Shown piece by piece: positions 22,465-34,087 of a DNA stretch of 64,000 nt. The notes beneath the pieces are model-generated. The model was not told the DNA's origin. It ran no database searches and saw nothing but the letters and a program-made list of their open reading frames with translations. The position numbers were made by a program, and so were the translations under genes. The stretch comes from Triglochin maritima (Eukaryota > Streptophyta > Magnoliopsida > Alismatales > Juncaginaceae). Numbering within the stretch: position 1 is the first letter of the stretch; every line of letters begins with the position of its first letter. The stretch lies in assembly GCA_963682175.1 (NCBI GenBank), contig OY821790.1, positions 384,501 through 448,500 on the forward strand, given 5' to 3'.

Positions 22465-22959
22465 TCACGGCCCAAATAAATTTGTGTTAGATATTTATGT
22501 ATATCTAGAAATGTTTGAATGGGATGTTGTCTCATTTTATAAAAGTGAGACCCCTTGTTTGTTTCTTACGATCCGACCAATAAATTCAAAATTTGACCGT
22601 TGCATTGACTTGTTTTGTAAATTAAATATATCTTTTAAAATTCAAGTGATTTGAAAACCTATACATTGTAATATCATGATTTGAATAAACACGTGAACTT
22701 GTGGTGCAAATTCGTATTGAAATTATGTTGTTGAACAATTTCAGGATGTTGTTGAACAACTTGATGACTTTGTAGAACAATCTTATGAGTTTATTGAACA
22801 AGAATGATATTTAGTTAAATAAAAATGTGATTTTGTTGAATAACAAATGTACTTCATTTTAATAAAAGTAGACCACGTCTCATTGTTGTGGTGTGAATTA
22901 TCACAAAAAAGACATTCTGGTGGGTGTGGCGATGTGCTTGTATTTCATTGTTGATGGTT
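22465..22959. other. Spacer right of MULE-1, no gene seen
   Basis: AT-rich; a short run at about 22727-22845 repeats GTTGAACAA-like words. No frame or transposon end that I can support. Confidence 0.5.
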
Positions 22960-23330
22960 ATAAATGTCTTATTCTTCTAATCTAATAACCCTTCCGTTCA
23001 TAAGTTGGGCATATTATTCTGACCAAGTGACCTTCTTGTCCATAAATTGGCCTTTTTCTTCCGATCTAGTGATGGTCCAATTCATAAGTTGGACTTCTTT
23101 TCCTGATCCAGTGACCTTCCAGCCTATAGGTTATGCTTGTTCTTCTGATTCAGTAGTGATCTTCCGGTTCATAAGTTATGTTTCCTATTCTGAATCAGTA
23201 TTTACCTTGCAGTCTATAAATTGGGCTTGCTCTTCTGATTCAGTAGTGACATTTTAGTCAATAGGGTGGGTTTTCTACTTTTAATTTAGTAGTGACCTTT
23301 CAGCCCAATATGTTAAGATAATTATTTTTT
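22960..23330 (+). repeat. Degenerate 42/45-bp tandem repeat, about eight units
   Basis: Units share TCTGATTCAGTAGTGACCTT followed by TTCATAAGTTGGGC-like. Early units are 42 bp and later ones 45 bp, always a multiple of three. A frame at 22964-23257 runs through them, repeating a 14-15 residue theme around SSDSVVTF and FISW. Whether it was ever translated is unknown. Confidence 0.75.
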
Positions 23331-24291
23331 TCGAGTAAGAGACGAACTCCAAAAAAATAAACAAGATGAGAAGATGACATGCATTTCAAAAGGAAACAAA
23401 CTTCAATTTTTTTCCCGAAACTATTACAAGGTAACTAACCGTAACTTATAAACATGACAGTCCACTCGATTATTTTTGTTTTCCACTATTTTTCATATTT
23501 TATGTATTAGGATGATATACATTGTTGTTTTAGGTATGATTGTAGTATTTTTGTTGGTTTAGAAACTCGTTTGTGTGCAAACCCGATTCCAATTTTGGAT
23601 TTTTAGGCCAAACTATTTTTTATTGTTTCTTAGTAGATTATCGATTTTATTTTTATTGACTGTAGGTTTACAGTGGAAATCTTAAAAATAGTGGAATTTG
23701 AGTTTGATTATTGTGATTTAAATTAGATTTTTTGCTATTTTTTGGGTTTCAATGTATGTGAGTTTGAATGAAAGTAATCTTAAAAATGTGTTATTTGGGT
23801 TTGAATGTAAGTGGAAATTTTAGTTTGATTATTGTAATCTTTAAAATAGAGTAATGAATGTATGTGAATTTTAATGGAAAAAATGTGTTAAAGTTGAGAA
23901 ATATGTGCGTTAAATATGTCGTGATATGCATATTGTCTGAATGTATGTCTTTTGAAGTTGTGAAATATGACGTTATTTAGATGTTTGGAAGTTGAGAATG
24001 TTATTTGTAGTATTGTTAGTTCATTTTACAGTGCAGATTTAAAATTTTCGAATTTGAAAACATAGGGGAGGTTCTGTCAAATTTAAAAAAACTGACATTA
24101 TTCGTAACAATGTATATTGTAGTTGATTTTGTTGGATTGATTGCTCGACGTTTACAGTCGTTTGTTAATACACTCAATTGAGGTAATTTCTAAATCATTT
24201 GAGTACTTTCAAAATTTTAATTAATTAGGAATTGAAGAATAAACATTTCACTTGAACACATTTTCAAATTTAATTAATATATGTTAGGAAT
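23331..24291. other. AT-rich spacer, no gene seen
   Basis: Short repeated words such as GTGGAAATTTTAGTTTGATTATTG recur between 23670 and 23870, but nothing forms a supported feature. Confidence 0.5.
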
Positions 24292-26315
24292 GGATAAAGA
24301 TGATGAAGGATCTTTGTTGCTCATGTATAATGAGAATTAGAATGTAACGAAGATGTGACAGAGTTTACATGGTCTGACTGCAAATTGGTAGTTGTTCCAT
24401 TTTTCCAATCGCAGAACTTCCAAACAAGCAGTGAATAATCACAAAATGTAGGCGACATTCCTTCTAGCAGTACAAGTCCTTATCTTGGTATGTCGTAATT
24501 CGAAACCATGCATTACAGTCATGATGAGTTTGCTGGTAGAGTTGGACCATCGACCTCATATCCCTCCATTGGGCTTGGTTTGTCGTTAGTTGACCTGATT
24601 TATTTTAGTCGACCAGAACGCCCGGAAGAGATGCATGATGATGAAGATGATGACACCGAGGAATTGGGGGATTACAGTACACCATTTGCTGTAGAAGATG
24701 AACTTGAAGGTGTTTCTGCTAATGAAGTTGTTTTGGAGATCCAAGATGTCATATATTTGATGGGTCAATCCATAAATCGTTAAAACGACGATGTTGTTGA
24801 TGATGCAGTTGTTAACAACGACATGGTTCAAACTCTTAATGAACTTCTCGATATCTTCGATGATGACAACTAGATCGAGAACTCTATCACTGAACACTCA
24901 TTCTTTAATGTTGCGAACAATTTGTCACGCAGTCATTGGCGTACGGAAGATGGTCATTCTTTTTGGGTAAAACGAATTTTCCCAACGAAAGATGATTTGG
25001 TTCACGCACTTCAGTCGTGGTACATAAAAAAATTGTTCAGTATTCAGTTGTGGTTTCGTCAATGAAATGGTACATTGTTCGTTGTCTTCGTTGTGATGAG
25101 GATAACTGCAAATGACGCATACATGTGTCTGTCCCCAAAGGTTGCAGATATTTTCAAGTTAAAACGTACGACGCCGAGCACACTTGTTCCAATCCGATGT
25201 TGTTGAACGACAATAAATAATGCAGTGCTAATTTTATTTGAGACTTGATAATGCCTTCTGTTAGAACCAAGTTCATAATTACTCCTGCTGAATAATGGAA
25301 AGGGTGAAAACCAATACTCACTTGAAATCGGTTACGCTAAAACATGACATGCCAGGCAAAAAGCGTTGAACCGAATTTATGGTGCTAAAGAAGACAATTT
25401 TAAGGATCTGCGAAGGTTCCTTGCCGTTCTGTGTCTAACAATTCAGAATTTGTTTTCGAAATACACGTTGTACGAGTAAATCCAGACGAGGAAATATTTT
25501 AGCGTGTGTTTTGGGCGTTGCGACCTTCAATTAGTGGATTTCAATTTTACAGACATGTCGTTAGTGTGGATGGAATGCACCTCTATAGAAAATATAGAGG
25601 ATTATTTTAATTGCTGTGGCCACCTATGCAAGTAATAAAAATTTTCCTCTGGCATTTGTTGTTGTAGAGAGTGAGAAGACAGAGTCGTGGACGTGTTCCT
25701 CCAATTCTTGGCAAGTAGAGTGACCAGGTGTTGACACAAAAAAAAGAATATATCTCAAATCGATATAATTTTTCTAATGATCGTCGACCAATTGCCATCC
25801 CAACTTAGTGGAAATGTATGCAATTTGTAACTCTATTGAGATGTAGACTAAGTAATAGAATCAAAATGAAATTAAGGAATTTATTAATCTTTTGATATAT
25901 GTTTATTAGTTTAAACATGGAAATATAGTCAAAACATTAAGAGATGTGGAATATCACAAAATCCAAAGGTAAAAAAAAGAAAACTTTCCATTAAATAAGA
26001 AACAAATAAAAAAATTCGAATTTTAACCATATTCGTAATACAAGGTTTGATTTACTTTTTATTATTATTATTATTTAAAAAAAGAAGAAGAATAATGCAT
26101 GCATGATCCCACGTTCAACAAAAGTCAAACAACTTCATCTTTTTGTTTCTTCACACGTAATACAAAAAAAAGAATTAAAAAGAAAATCCATATTCATGGA
26201 TATATGAAAGGATAATGGAACTATTCAAACCACATTAATAACCCCACATCTTCTTAACCACCCAATACACCCATGATCATCACACTTCCCCCTCCTGATT
26301 CTATCTCTCTTCTCC

Positions 26316-26325
26316 CCTATAAAAA
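26316..26325 (+). promoter_or_regulatory. TATA box, candidate promoter inside the solo-LTR-like insertion
   Basis: CCTATAAAAA follows a pyrimidine-rich tract (CTCTCTTCTCCC) about 590 bases into the insertion; the spacing and context fit a plant LTR promoter. Confidence 0.55.
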
Positions 26326-26603
26326 CCCATCAACTCCTACAAAAAAAAGACACGTACCAAAAAAAAAGGAGAGAAAAAAAAGAGGATAGCTTTTTAGCAT
26401 AGAAAAAAAGCAGCAAAAAAAACGTGAAGAGAAAAAAAAGAGTTTTTTTTAGCATGCACCTCAAAACAATAAAAACGTAAAGGAAGAAGAGAAGGTGAAG
26501 GTGCGACACCGCAGCGATTCCGGCGAAGACACCGACAACTCCGGCAAGTGCAATAGCACTTACTTCGTCTAAATATCTATACATAATAATAATAAACATA
26601 TAC

Positions 26604-26816
26604 AACCATTCCGGCCACTTTCCTTTTGAGGAATTGTATCGGGATGGTTGTCAAACATGATTATTCCGGCCACTTTCCTTTTGAGGAATTGTATCCGGGT
26701 AATCATCCGATAACACAATCATCCCGGCCACTTTCCTTTTGATGAATTGTATCCGGGTGGTTGCCTATACGTCATTCCGGCCACTTTCCTTTTAAGGAAT
26801 TGTATCCGGTTTGATC
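26604..26816. repeat. Four copies of a 46-bp hairpin-forming repeat
   Basis: Copies start at about 26604, 26661, 26717 and 26771, spaced about 55 bases. The core is CCGGCCACTTTCCTTTTGAG then GAATTGTATCCGGG. Each can fold: outer ACCATTCCGG pairs with the TCCGGGTGGT-like end, and inner TTCC pairs with GGAA. Confidence 0.85.
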
Positions 26817-27857
26817 ATTTATAACTTGACAAAAAAAGGAATGCCGAAAGGCTGCCGAATTTGTCGCATAAATTAAACATGTATTATCATGATACGATAT
26901 AATTGATATTCGGAAATGCTGTCAAAATCTTATCACGATCTTGTTAATTTCAGCGAATGCAATCCAAAGTTACGAAACCAAACACAATAAAAAAATATAA
27001 CTAAAGGGATTTGTTATCTAAACGGTGCAACCATATGTCTCTTATTCATATGACCAAATGAGTAATATTCAAATCAATTCTGATACATGTGAAGTATGCA
27101 CGAAACCTACTTGGAAGTTTATGTGAATTAACAAAATTAGCCAATTTTGAAAGTCTACATGAAGTATAGTTTGAAAGTATGTACTCACGATCCGCAAAGA
27201 TTGAAACTTCAAACAAGACTAATTTTGAGCAATAAAAAGAAAAAAAACTATCATCAAGTGAAGTTAAAGTAACCTCACGTCAATAGGCCACAAATGAGTT
27301 GTATTCTAAGCAAGAGTAAAGTGGATCAAACAAATGCAGTTGGACGGTGGAATTTGAGATAAACCGATAGTCGGTGATATATATCTCGACAATGATGACA
27401 AACAAAAACATGTTCGTAAAACACATGTTGATGGTTTCCGAAAATACGTTTTTGATTGCTACAGTTGGATTATATTCATGCAGCCAACAATATATTGCTT
27501 AATTTGATTCAACTAAATCCATGCACATGAAATGCAAAGGAATGAAATCAATGCAGTGACATATCTCTCCCTCCACATGTATCTACGTGCATAGTAATAA
27601 TGTTCCCATGCATATACCATATTACCATATAAAGATAAATTTGCATATTATTATTAACCCTGTGAAAAGAATAAATAAGGGAATTCAGGGGTTATTCAAT
27701 AGACTTAAACAAATCACAAATGGTATCTCCAATTGAGATCACAAATCCACCCCTAAATGTGGATAAATTGCAAAATAAATCTTTAAAGTTACAAAATATG
27801 TCAACCAACCTAAAAATCGAAAACAAACATAAAACCTAAATATTGACTTTTCTAATA

Positions 27858-28015
27858 ATAAGTGAGGATGCACGCCAAGCTGGATCTTGGGTTCCCTATC
27901 TCTTATCGTTGGAGTGATCAAAAACTAAAATATGGACTACCTTAGTCGTAAGTGAGGATGCACGTCAAGCTTAATCTTGGGTTCCCTCTCCCTTACTGGC
28001 GATGGAGTCTTCATT
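27858..28015. repeat. Two copies of a 68-bp direct repeat
   Basis: AAGTGAGGATGCACG, CAAGCT, ATCTTGGGTTCCCT occurs at about 27860 and 27950, a period near 90 bases. Confidence 0.8.
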
Positions 28016-28065
28016 TAACAAATCAAATAAACAAAACAAAATACGTACATACAAAATCCCTCCGG

Positions 28066-28515
28066 GTTACGAGGCTAAACTGACCAAAACATTATAATAT
28101 CTATATCAAAAATGATAATTATCCAAATCGGTCAAATACACATGAATATTCACCTCATAGGTTACGAGGCTAAACTAATCTAACCCTTAGCGATATTTAG
28201 TAATGAGATAAACTAAAGTCGTCATACTCAAACAAAGCATGTACACAATGTTGTCCCGAACAGGGGAATAAAATGCTTACGATGTCTCCGATAATACGAG
28301 ACAACATCCCATATATACAAAATACCTCCTAGGTTACGAGACTAAACTAACCGCTTGTACGATATTCTAATATCAGAATTATCGTTGATAAACCAATTAT
28401 AGATAACTCCTCCTTGTGATGAGGTTAAACTCACTAATATTAGGTTGTCTTCGTGATAAAGTTGAAGCACCAAAACACACATACAAAACCCTCCAAGGTC
28501 AAGAGGCTAAACTGA
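28066..28515. repeat. Five interspersed copies of GGTTACGAGGCTAAACTGACC
   Basis: Copies at about 28070, 28158, 28330, 28412 and 28494, each preceded by a CCTCC-like word and most by ACATACAAAA-like; spacing 80-170 bases. Confidence 0.75.
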
Positions 28516-29799
28516 CCATACTGTGACGATATATCACAACAAAAGGAAGATCATAGTCGAACCGATCAAAGTACGAGTTGATATATCCTCGTCCTAAAGA
28601 CATCAAAATATAAAAATCCTATTAATAAGATATATCTGGAATTGTTAATATAATGACAATTTTAGTCTTTTGCAAAAGGATGCTTATGTATCTTCCATTT
28701 GTGCAATGCATAAATATGTCAACTCTTGTATTTCATATTTATCCTTTTTATTCAATGAAAGAAAATATGGCACTTATTTACTTTCTAGCTAGTTATTTGT
28801 ATTTATTTAGTTTCCTGTACATATGAATGATATGAGCATGACATGATGAGGCATTCTTCTATACGAAGTTGTAAGGTACGGAATTCCATCATGAATTCTT
28901 GAGAGGTCTTCGCAACACCAATATATAACACAAAAGAACAAAAAACCCACGTTAAACACCAGACGACCCGATTTGTGTATTATCACTGACAGATTTTTGG
29001 GATAAACGCTTGTGTGCGAGCCGTATTTCCACCTTCAGAGGGGCATGTACATCCATTCCGTCTTCAACACATGAAAGCAAATCTTGCAAAACAGCGAAAC
29101 TGCAAAGAAAGATTGGGACAAATCAAGTTTTACGAAGCAGGTAAAACTCATTCCTTTATGAAATTTGAAGAGCTAATGAAGGCTATTGCAAAGGAACATA
29201 AAACCGGTGTACGAGTGGATTCAACATCAGGGTCCTTTGGAACGATGGACTTGTTGTCACGACGGCGGTCGACCTTTCGGACGTATGACAATAAACATGT
29301 CAGAAAGCTTCAACGATGTCTTAAGAGGGGCACGTGGTTTGCCAATTACAACCATGATTTTGATGATCTTTCTTCATTTGAATAATTTTTTTGTTCAAAG
29401 AAGAGACGTCGCTGAGTCGTGGAATGAAACATATGTACCGACAGTCAACACCATGTTGACGGCAATTTGGTCAAACATCATAGGTAACTCGATACCACCA
29501 GTTGATGTACCAGGTTGAAGCGAATGACCAGAAAAAATACATGTCAAATTTGAAGGAGTTATTAGTTGCACTTGTGGATACATAATTGCAATGCACGTCC
29601 TTTGTTCACATGTACTAGCAATTTGTAGCAGCAGACATGCAAATGTTAGCACTTCACATTTGGTCTCCCCGTATTATGAGGTTCAAATGTATAGACAAGC
29701 GTACAAACTGATATTTATCCCACTTCTTGATGTTAGGTATTGGCCAGATCGTGGCAACATCACAATGAAGCCTCCCCAAACCAAAAGATTACGATTAGT

Positions 29800-31205
29800 A
29801 TGTGAGTCCTAGGATTACGATTGGTCAGATGCCTGTATGGATTTATTGGTTCAGTGTCCAGATGGATTGGGCGGTAAGGGTTCGGTAACTCTGTGTTGGT
29901 TGCAAATGCAGTTTCAGGATGTCCATTTTGATGCTTTTGTAACACGACACACTAGAGCCTTTATCTTGTTCCATTATGATGCAATATTTTGGCTGATAAG
30001 AGTGGCACACTGGTTCACTTGAAGTACCTTCCTTCGCTCAGAGATTTGGCTGTCACATCGAAGTATAGTTGGGGTAGTGCGGCTCTGGCCTACTTATATC
30101 ATAGTTTGGACGAAGCTGCATTTATCATGACCAAACATCTGTGCGGGTTTATTACATTTCTGTAGTTGTAGTGCTGAGAACAATTCCACATTGGGAGACC
30201 TTTGAAGAGTAGACCATTACTGTACCCGGAGGACGACAAACCACCATTAGGTGTCCGTTGGAGACGACCAAGAACATTCAAGAGTAGTGGTAAGATGATG
30301 ACACTTGATTTTTATCGGAATGAGCTTGATGTACAGGAGGTCGATCAGGTGACCTGGGATCCTTATGCACATTTGGATCTTAGTTAGTTACCACCACTAT
30401 GTACAGAAGGGTCCGAGATTTGGACGAGTCGTACATGGCTTATACATTTTGGAGAGGTGGTTATACATTGTCCAGACCGAGTCATGAGGCAGTTCGATCT
30501 ACAACAATACATTCCAGAGCCGATGGAGAGACATGTAGTTAAATCGTCTCAGGGGAGAGCAAGCGCTAATTGGTTGGTAGAAAATCAAAGATTCATCCAA
30601 CATTGGTCTCATAGAAGAGATCATCTACAGTTTGAGCGACCATTCCTAGGTGCCACTCCTGAAGCGAGCACACCGTTATATATGGAATGGTACTAAAACA
30701 TCACGGTACGTTGGATTGTTCACCACACTTTGGCTCTGAAACGTAACATGTACAGACCCCGAGCGGGTAGAGAACGAGAGATGGTAATATTTAAACTTTT
30801 AATCAAACAATTATGTTGTTTTAAAATTGTGTTTAATGTTTGTTTAACGATTAAATTGTGTGTAGGTGCACAAAGTTTATGAGTTCCATAAAGAACTCCA
30901 TAAAATCCATGAGACGATCAGAGATCACAAGACATGCTCTTCAATGGTTGGAAAGTTGAAGGAAAAAATGAAGGCTTGACTCATGTATTTTGGTGTTGAA
31001 GAACCCACACTACGGTTGAGTCAAGATCGTGTCGTTCAAGAAGATGATACTACTATTCCACACACACAAGACGACGGTGGTGGTCTGACTCGGGATACAA
31101 AACAGACAGAGAATCCAACACGAGGAGGGGGACGCGGGTGGGGAGAGGACATGCTCAACCACGTCCTAAAAAGAAGGGTTCGACCGGTTGTGGATTTGTG
31201 AGACA
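29800..31205 (+). pseudogene. Plant mobile domain (MAIN-like) module of MULE-2, decayed
   Basis: Downstream of the SWIM finger the plus strand continues as a plant mobile domain: LLVQCPDGLGGKGSVTLCWL, then LKYLPSLRDL and SWGSAALAYLYHSLDEAA (about 30020-30120), PLGVRWRRPRTF, DQVTWDPYAHLDLS, VIHCPDRVMRQFDLQQYIPE and FERPFLG. A GT-AG intron of 82 bp (30784-30865) is still visible, and a basic tail ends near 31199. Single-base frame changes and stops (for example at 30387) break it. This domain occurs in MAIN/MAIL proteins and is known to be linked to plant transposons. Here it follows the transposase closely, so the ancestral element either encoded a fusion or two abutting genes. Confidence 0.8.
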
Positions 31206-31210
31206 TAGGA

Positions 31211-32274
31211 AGACTTTGTTATTTTCAGTCGGACGATACCCCTTTGCCGTTCGACCGTTGCCTCGATTATCTAAATGTTTTCTAGCCTGCAAAGTACCTT
31301 TGTAAGACCGTTGCACACATGTTAGTCTGATCGATCAAGTGATAGTCTGACCTTCTTCTGGTTTGACTTCCAACGGTCGACATCGTTGCCTTTTCGGTCG
31401 ACCGTTGGTACCCAATATTGTTTTCCATGTTTTCTTGGTAGCACCACCTTTTTCACAGAAACCCGTGTTATCGCTTCATGCGTGTGTCAGGAAGTGATGG
31501 TGGGTGCAATAATCGCGCCTACCCAGGGACAACCAGGTGGAAAGGTGTGGATATTTGGTATACGTGCCCAGTGGAAATTTGAAGGTCGTGTATGACTTAT
31601 TGCATTGCATTGACCCCGGACCCCATTCGAGGGAGGGGGCGTGTTACAGGTTGTGTAAGCAACCCTTATTACATCTTGTGTGAGCAACTCTTATCACAGC
31701 TTGTGTGAGCACTTGGAGATCAGATCTGTATCTATGATGTGGAAGTACGCGTGATCCCCATATAACCCTTATGATTAGTGTAGTTGTGAGTGAGGGTGTG
31801 TCGCGTACTCTCCGTAAGACCGCGTGTGCCTGCGGTGGGTTCCCTCGGGAAACCCGATATTGTTGTTGGTTGGACGGATGTCCTTTAATACCCTAGAGGG
31901 GGAAGGTTTTATGTTTGCACTCTTGTATGTCATGATTACTAGTATGATAGGTTCATTGCACTGTGCTTTCATATGCATGTAGGTAGACTTGCTATACGGG
32001 GTTTCCTTATGGAAACTTAGGCATTGTTATTTCATTTGCGGGGTGGGTGGAGACTGAAGACGATTGCACTTTGGGATCGGATCCTCCAGTCTAACTTTAC
32101 TAGGTCGTACGAGTACTTGTATTTCTACTTTCACGTACTTTGATGTAATCATACAGTTTGAAAAACTCTTGTGTAATGATGCACATTTGAATATTTATGA
32201 GTATGTTCCTGCTTTTCCTGGTCTTTTCAATGTGATATTTTGTTTAAAATTTTTCGTTATTTCGAGATGTTACA
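31211..32274 (+). repeat. 5'-truncated LTR fragment, same family as the solo LTR at 40543-44261
   Basis: CCCTTTGCCGTTCGACCG, ATACGGGGTTTCCTTATGG and the end TTTCGAGATGTTACA all have counterparts in the reverse complement of 40543-44261. The start is missing; the fragment begins where MULE-2 coding remnants end. Confidence 0.65.
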
Positions 32275-33197
32275 CTACTTCAGCATATCAAAGGCAAGTG
32301 GAGCTAAACTTGGTGGGGGATCAAGAGTTGGTGGAGCTTATTAAGTTAAGCATATAGTCAAACAATTACTAAACTTGAGGTGTCCTATTTAAAGATCATG
32401 CACTAGATGTAGAGGAACATGAGGGGGGAAATCCATCGTATGAACAATTCATGCATTAAAAGACCAAACACGCATAAAAAAATACATAAAAGTAAGAAAT
32501 CAAAGAAGTCACAAAGCTCAATGTGAATACTGATTAGTCCAAGCTAAGAAGAACCGAAGAGAAAGAGAGGTGTATCCTGGTGGCTTGGTGTGCCTTAGGC
32601 ATAACAGGAAATAAAAGTCATTGTGGTTGTGAAATGCAATCCTAACCCTTCCAACATAATGAAAAGCCAAAGAAAAATTAAATCGAGGTCGTGAAATAAT
32701 CCGTATTCTATAAATTTCAGGAAAGGAAAAACTTTTGGTTTTGTCACTTAAATAAGACAAAAATAGCAAACCACGTACCAATGAGGATCATTATTGAGGT
32801 GTTGAGTTAAAAAAATCTTCCATAGTGGCCTTCATAGGATTAGATCCTACACAAATCACATACATATTTCAGAGTTTTCAAAATTTCCTACCTAAAACCA
32901 AATCAGGAATTTGTTTTTTGGCTTTAAAACTTGGTGGGGGATCAAGAGTTGGTTGAAGCATATGGGCATAGACTGCCAACATCTTTATCTTTGTTGCCCC
33001 GGAAATGCCATTCGTGATCTTTCTTCTCCATTTCTGATTTAGACATGCAGAAAATGTAAGTGATGGGCTGTCAAGCAGGAGTTGTTCAATGTTTGTAAAA
33101 TTCCATGTGAAAGCATGGACTAAAACCATACTGCGACTTATATGAACTTTGACTTTGCAAAATATTAGAGAAGTTGAATTTGAAAATGGTCAAGAGT
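32275..33197. other. Unassigned sequence between LTR fragment and TRIM
   Basis: A minus-strand frame at 33129-32878 (83 residues) looks coding-like but I cannot assign it. The string AAACTTGGTGGGGGATCAAG occurs twice, at about 32308 and 32929, so the region contains a partial duplication about 620 bases apart. Confidence 0.45.
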
Positions 33198-33202
33198 TAA
33201 TG

Positions 33203-33395
33203 TGTAAAACCCTCAAGTTTAGTCCCACATTGCTTAACATGAGAATGTTGGGGTGGGATATAAAGACATGAGTCCACTACCATAACACTTACCAACTTAA
33301 GTTTTGTGGAAATATGTGGGTGTTGTGGGTCAGTGGGCACATGGGTGACGGACCGGGACCTGGGCTCGATGCGGGTTCGGGGACGGGACGTTATA
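33203..33395 (+). repeat. Left LTR of the TRIM
   Basis: TGTAAAACCCTCAAGTTTAG to GGGACGTTATA; the terminal CA has become TA in this copy. Confidence 0.92.
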
Positions 33396-33407
33396 GTATC
33401 AGAGCCT
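33396..33407 (+). other. Primer-binding site of the TRIM
   Basis: GTATCAGAGCCT abuts the left LTR and matches the initiator-Met tRNA site TGGTATCAGAGC except at its first bases. Confidence 0.85.
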
Positions 33408-33536
33408 GAACCAGCCGGAATTGTGAGAACTAAGTGCTACACCTAAAGGGTGGGAGCCTCCTCTAGAATCCCACAACGCCTGGTGACTGAGTGGCTTGAC
33501 CCTAACGAAGACGTCAGGTGTTCAAGTGGGGTAGGT

Positions 33537-33729
33537 TGTAAAACCCCCAAGTTTAGTCCCACATTGCTTAACATGAAAATGTTGGGGTGGGATATAAAAA
33601 CATGAGCCCACTACCATAACACTTACCAACTTAAGTTTTGTGGCAATAGATGGGTGTTGTGGGCCAGTGGGCACATGAGTGACGGACCGGGACCCTGACT
33701 CGATGCAGGTTCGGGGACGGGACGTTACA
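33537..33729 (+). repeat. Right LTR of the TRIM
   Basis: TGTAAAACCCCCAAGTTTAG to GGGACGTTACA; same length as the left LTR with a modest number of substitutions. Confidence 0.92.
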
Positions 33730-33820
33730 TAATGAGTATTTGAAGTTAGAGAAATTGTTTATCATAGATGGGAGGGGATGATGCCTACAATTACCCCCAC
33801 CAAAATGGTAATGTAATAAC

Positions 33821-34050
33821 TGTTATAAAATAAATATACATGGAACAAAGAAGATAAAAGATTTGGGGGAGAATATTTTTAGTATTTCATCATCACCAAA
33901 AGTATATCAATGGTCTTACAATGATCTCCTATTTATAGGCTATAGGAGGCAATGAAATGGTGTATGTTACAAGAGTAATGTGAATGTGAGGGGTTGATGG
34001 AGTTATGAGAGCAGAAGGTGAAGGTGAAACATTCATGATGTTTCACAACA
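33821..34050 (-). repeat. 3' LTR of the copia-like element (230 bp)
   Basis: Plus strand TGTTATAAAATAAATATACA to GATGTTTCACAACA. It lacks a 6-bp duplication (GGTGAA) present in the other LTR. Confidence 0.92.
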
Positions 34051-34087
34051 CTCCCCTTGGATCTTCACCTTTATACGCTGGGGATGC

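Larger units (their letters stand above)
25729..28958. mobile_element. 3.23-kb insertion in MULE-2, probably a solo LTR
   Basis: The ends are TGTTGAC and GTTAAACA, an LTR-like TG...CA pair with imperfect inverted ends, flanked by CCAGG (25724-25728) and CCAGA (28959-28963). Removing it and one flank restores the transposase reading V-T-R-R-P-D without a frame change. There is no coding sequence; a TATA box and several internal tandem repeats lie inside, which fits a single long LTR. Being one LTR rather than another element type is inference. Confidence 0.65.
24292..29799 (+). pseudogene. MULE-2 transposase (mudrA-type), decayed and split by an insertion
   Basis: From the likely start MDKDDEGSLLL at 24292 the plus strand reads, with several stops and frame changes, as a MULE transposase. 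It shows an acidic N-terminal part, the MuDR DNA-binding region at about 24950-25220 (SHWRTEDGHSFWVKRIF), and a DDE core with SISGFQFYRHVVSVDGMHLY at about 25520-25600, where the Asp of VDG is the first catalytic residue. After LASRVTR at 25727 the frame is broken by a 3.23-kb insertion and resumes at 28964 with CIITDR (second Asp) and HPFRLQHMKAN. Later come FGRMTINMSESFN at about 29275-29310 and a SWIM finger (SCTCGYIIAMHVLCSHV) at about 29560-29620. Too many stops remain for function. Confidence 0.82.
33203..33729 (+). mobile_element. TRIM (terminal-repeat retrotransposon in miniature)
   Basis: 527 bp with two 193-bp LTRs, an iMet-type primer-binding site, about 140 bp of internal sequence, a polypurine run AAGTGGGGTAGGT, and an exact 5-bp target duplication TAATG on both sides (33198-33202 and 33730-33734). 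It has no coding capacity; it must use enzymes of other elements. Confidence 0.93.

Noticed and set aside
26330..26605. 91-codon minus-strand hydrophobic frame
   Set aside because: Antisense of an A-rich leader after a TATA box; no homologous family recognised.
33203..33729. Cassandra-type TRIM containing a 5S rRNA sequence
   Set aside because: The GGGTGACGGACCGGGA stretch recalls 5S rRNA, but the rest of the conserved 5S sequence is absent; it is an ordinary TRIM.
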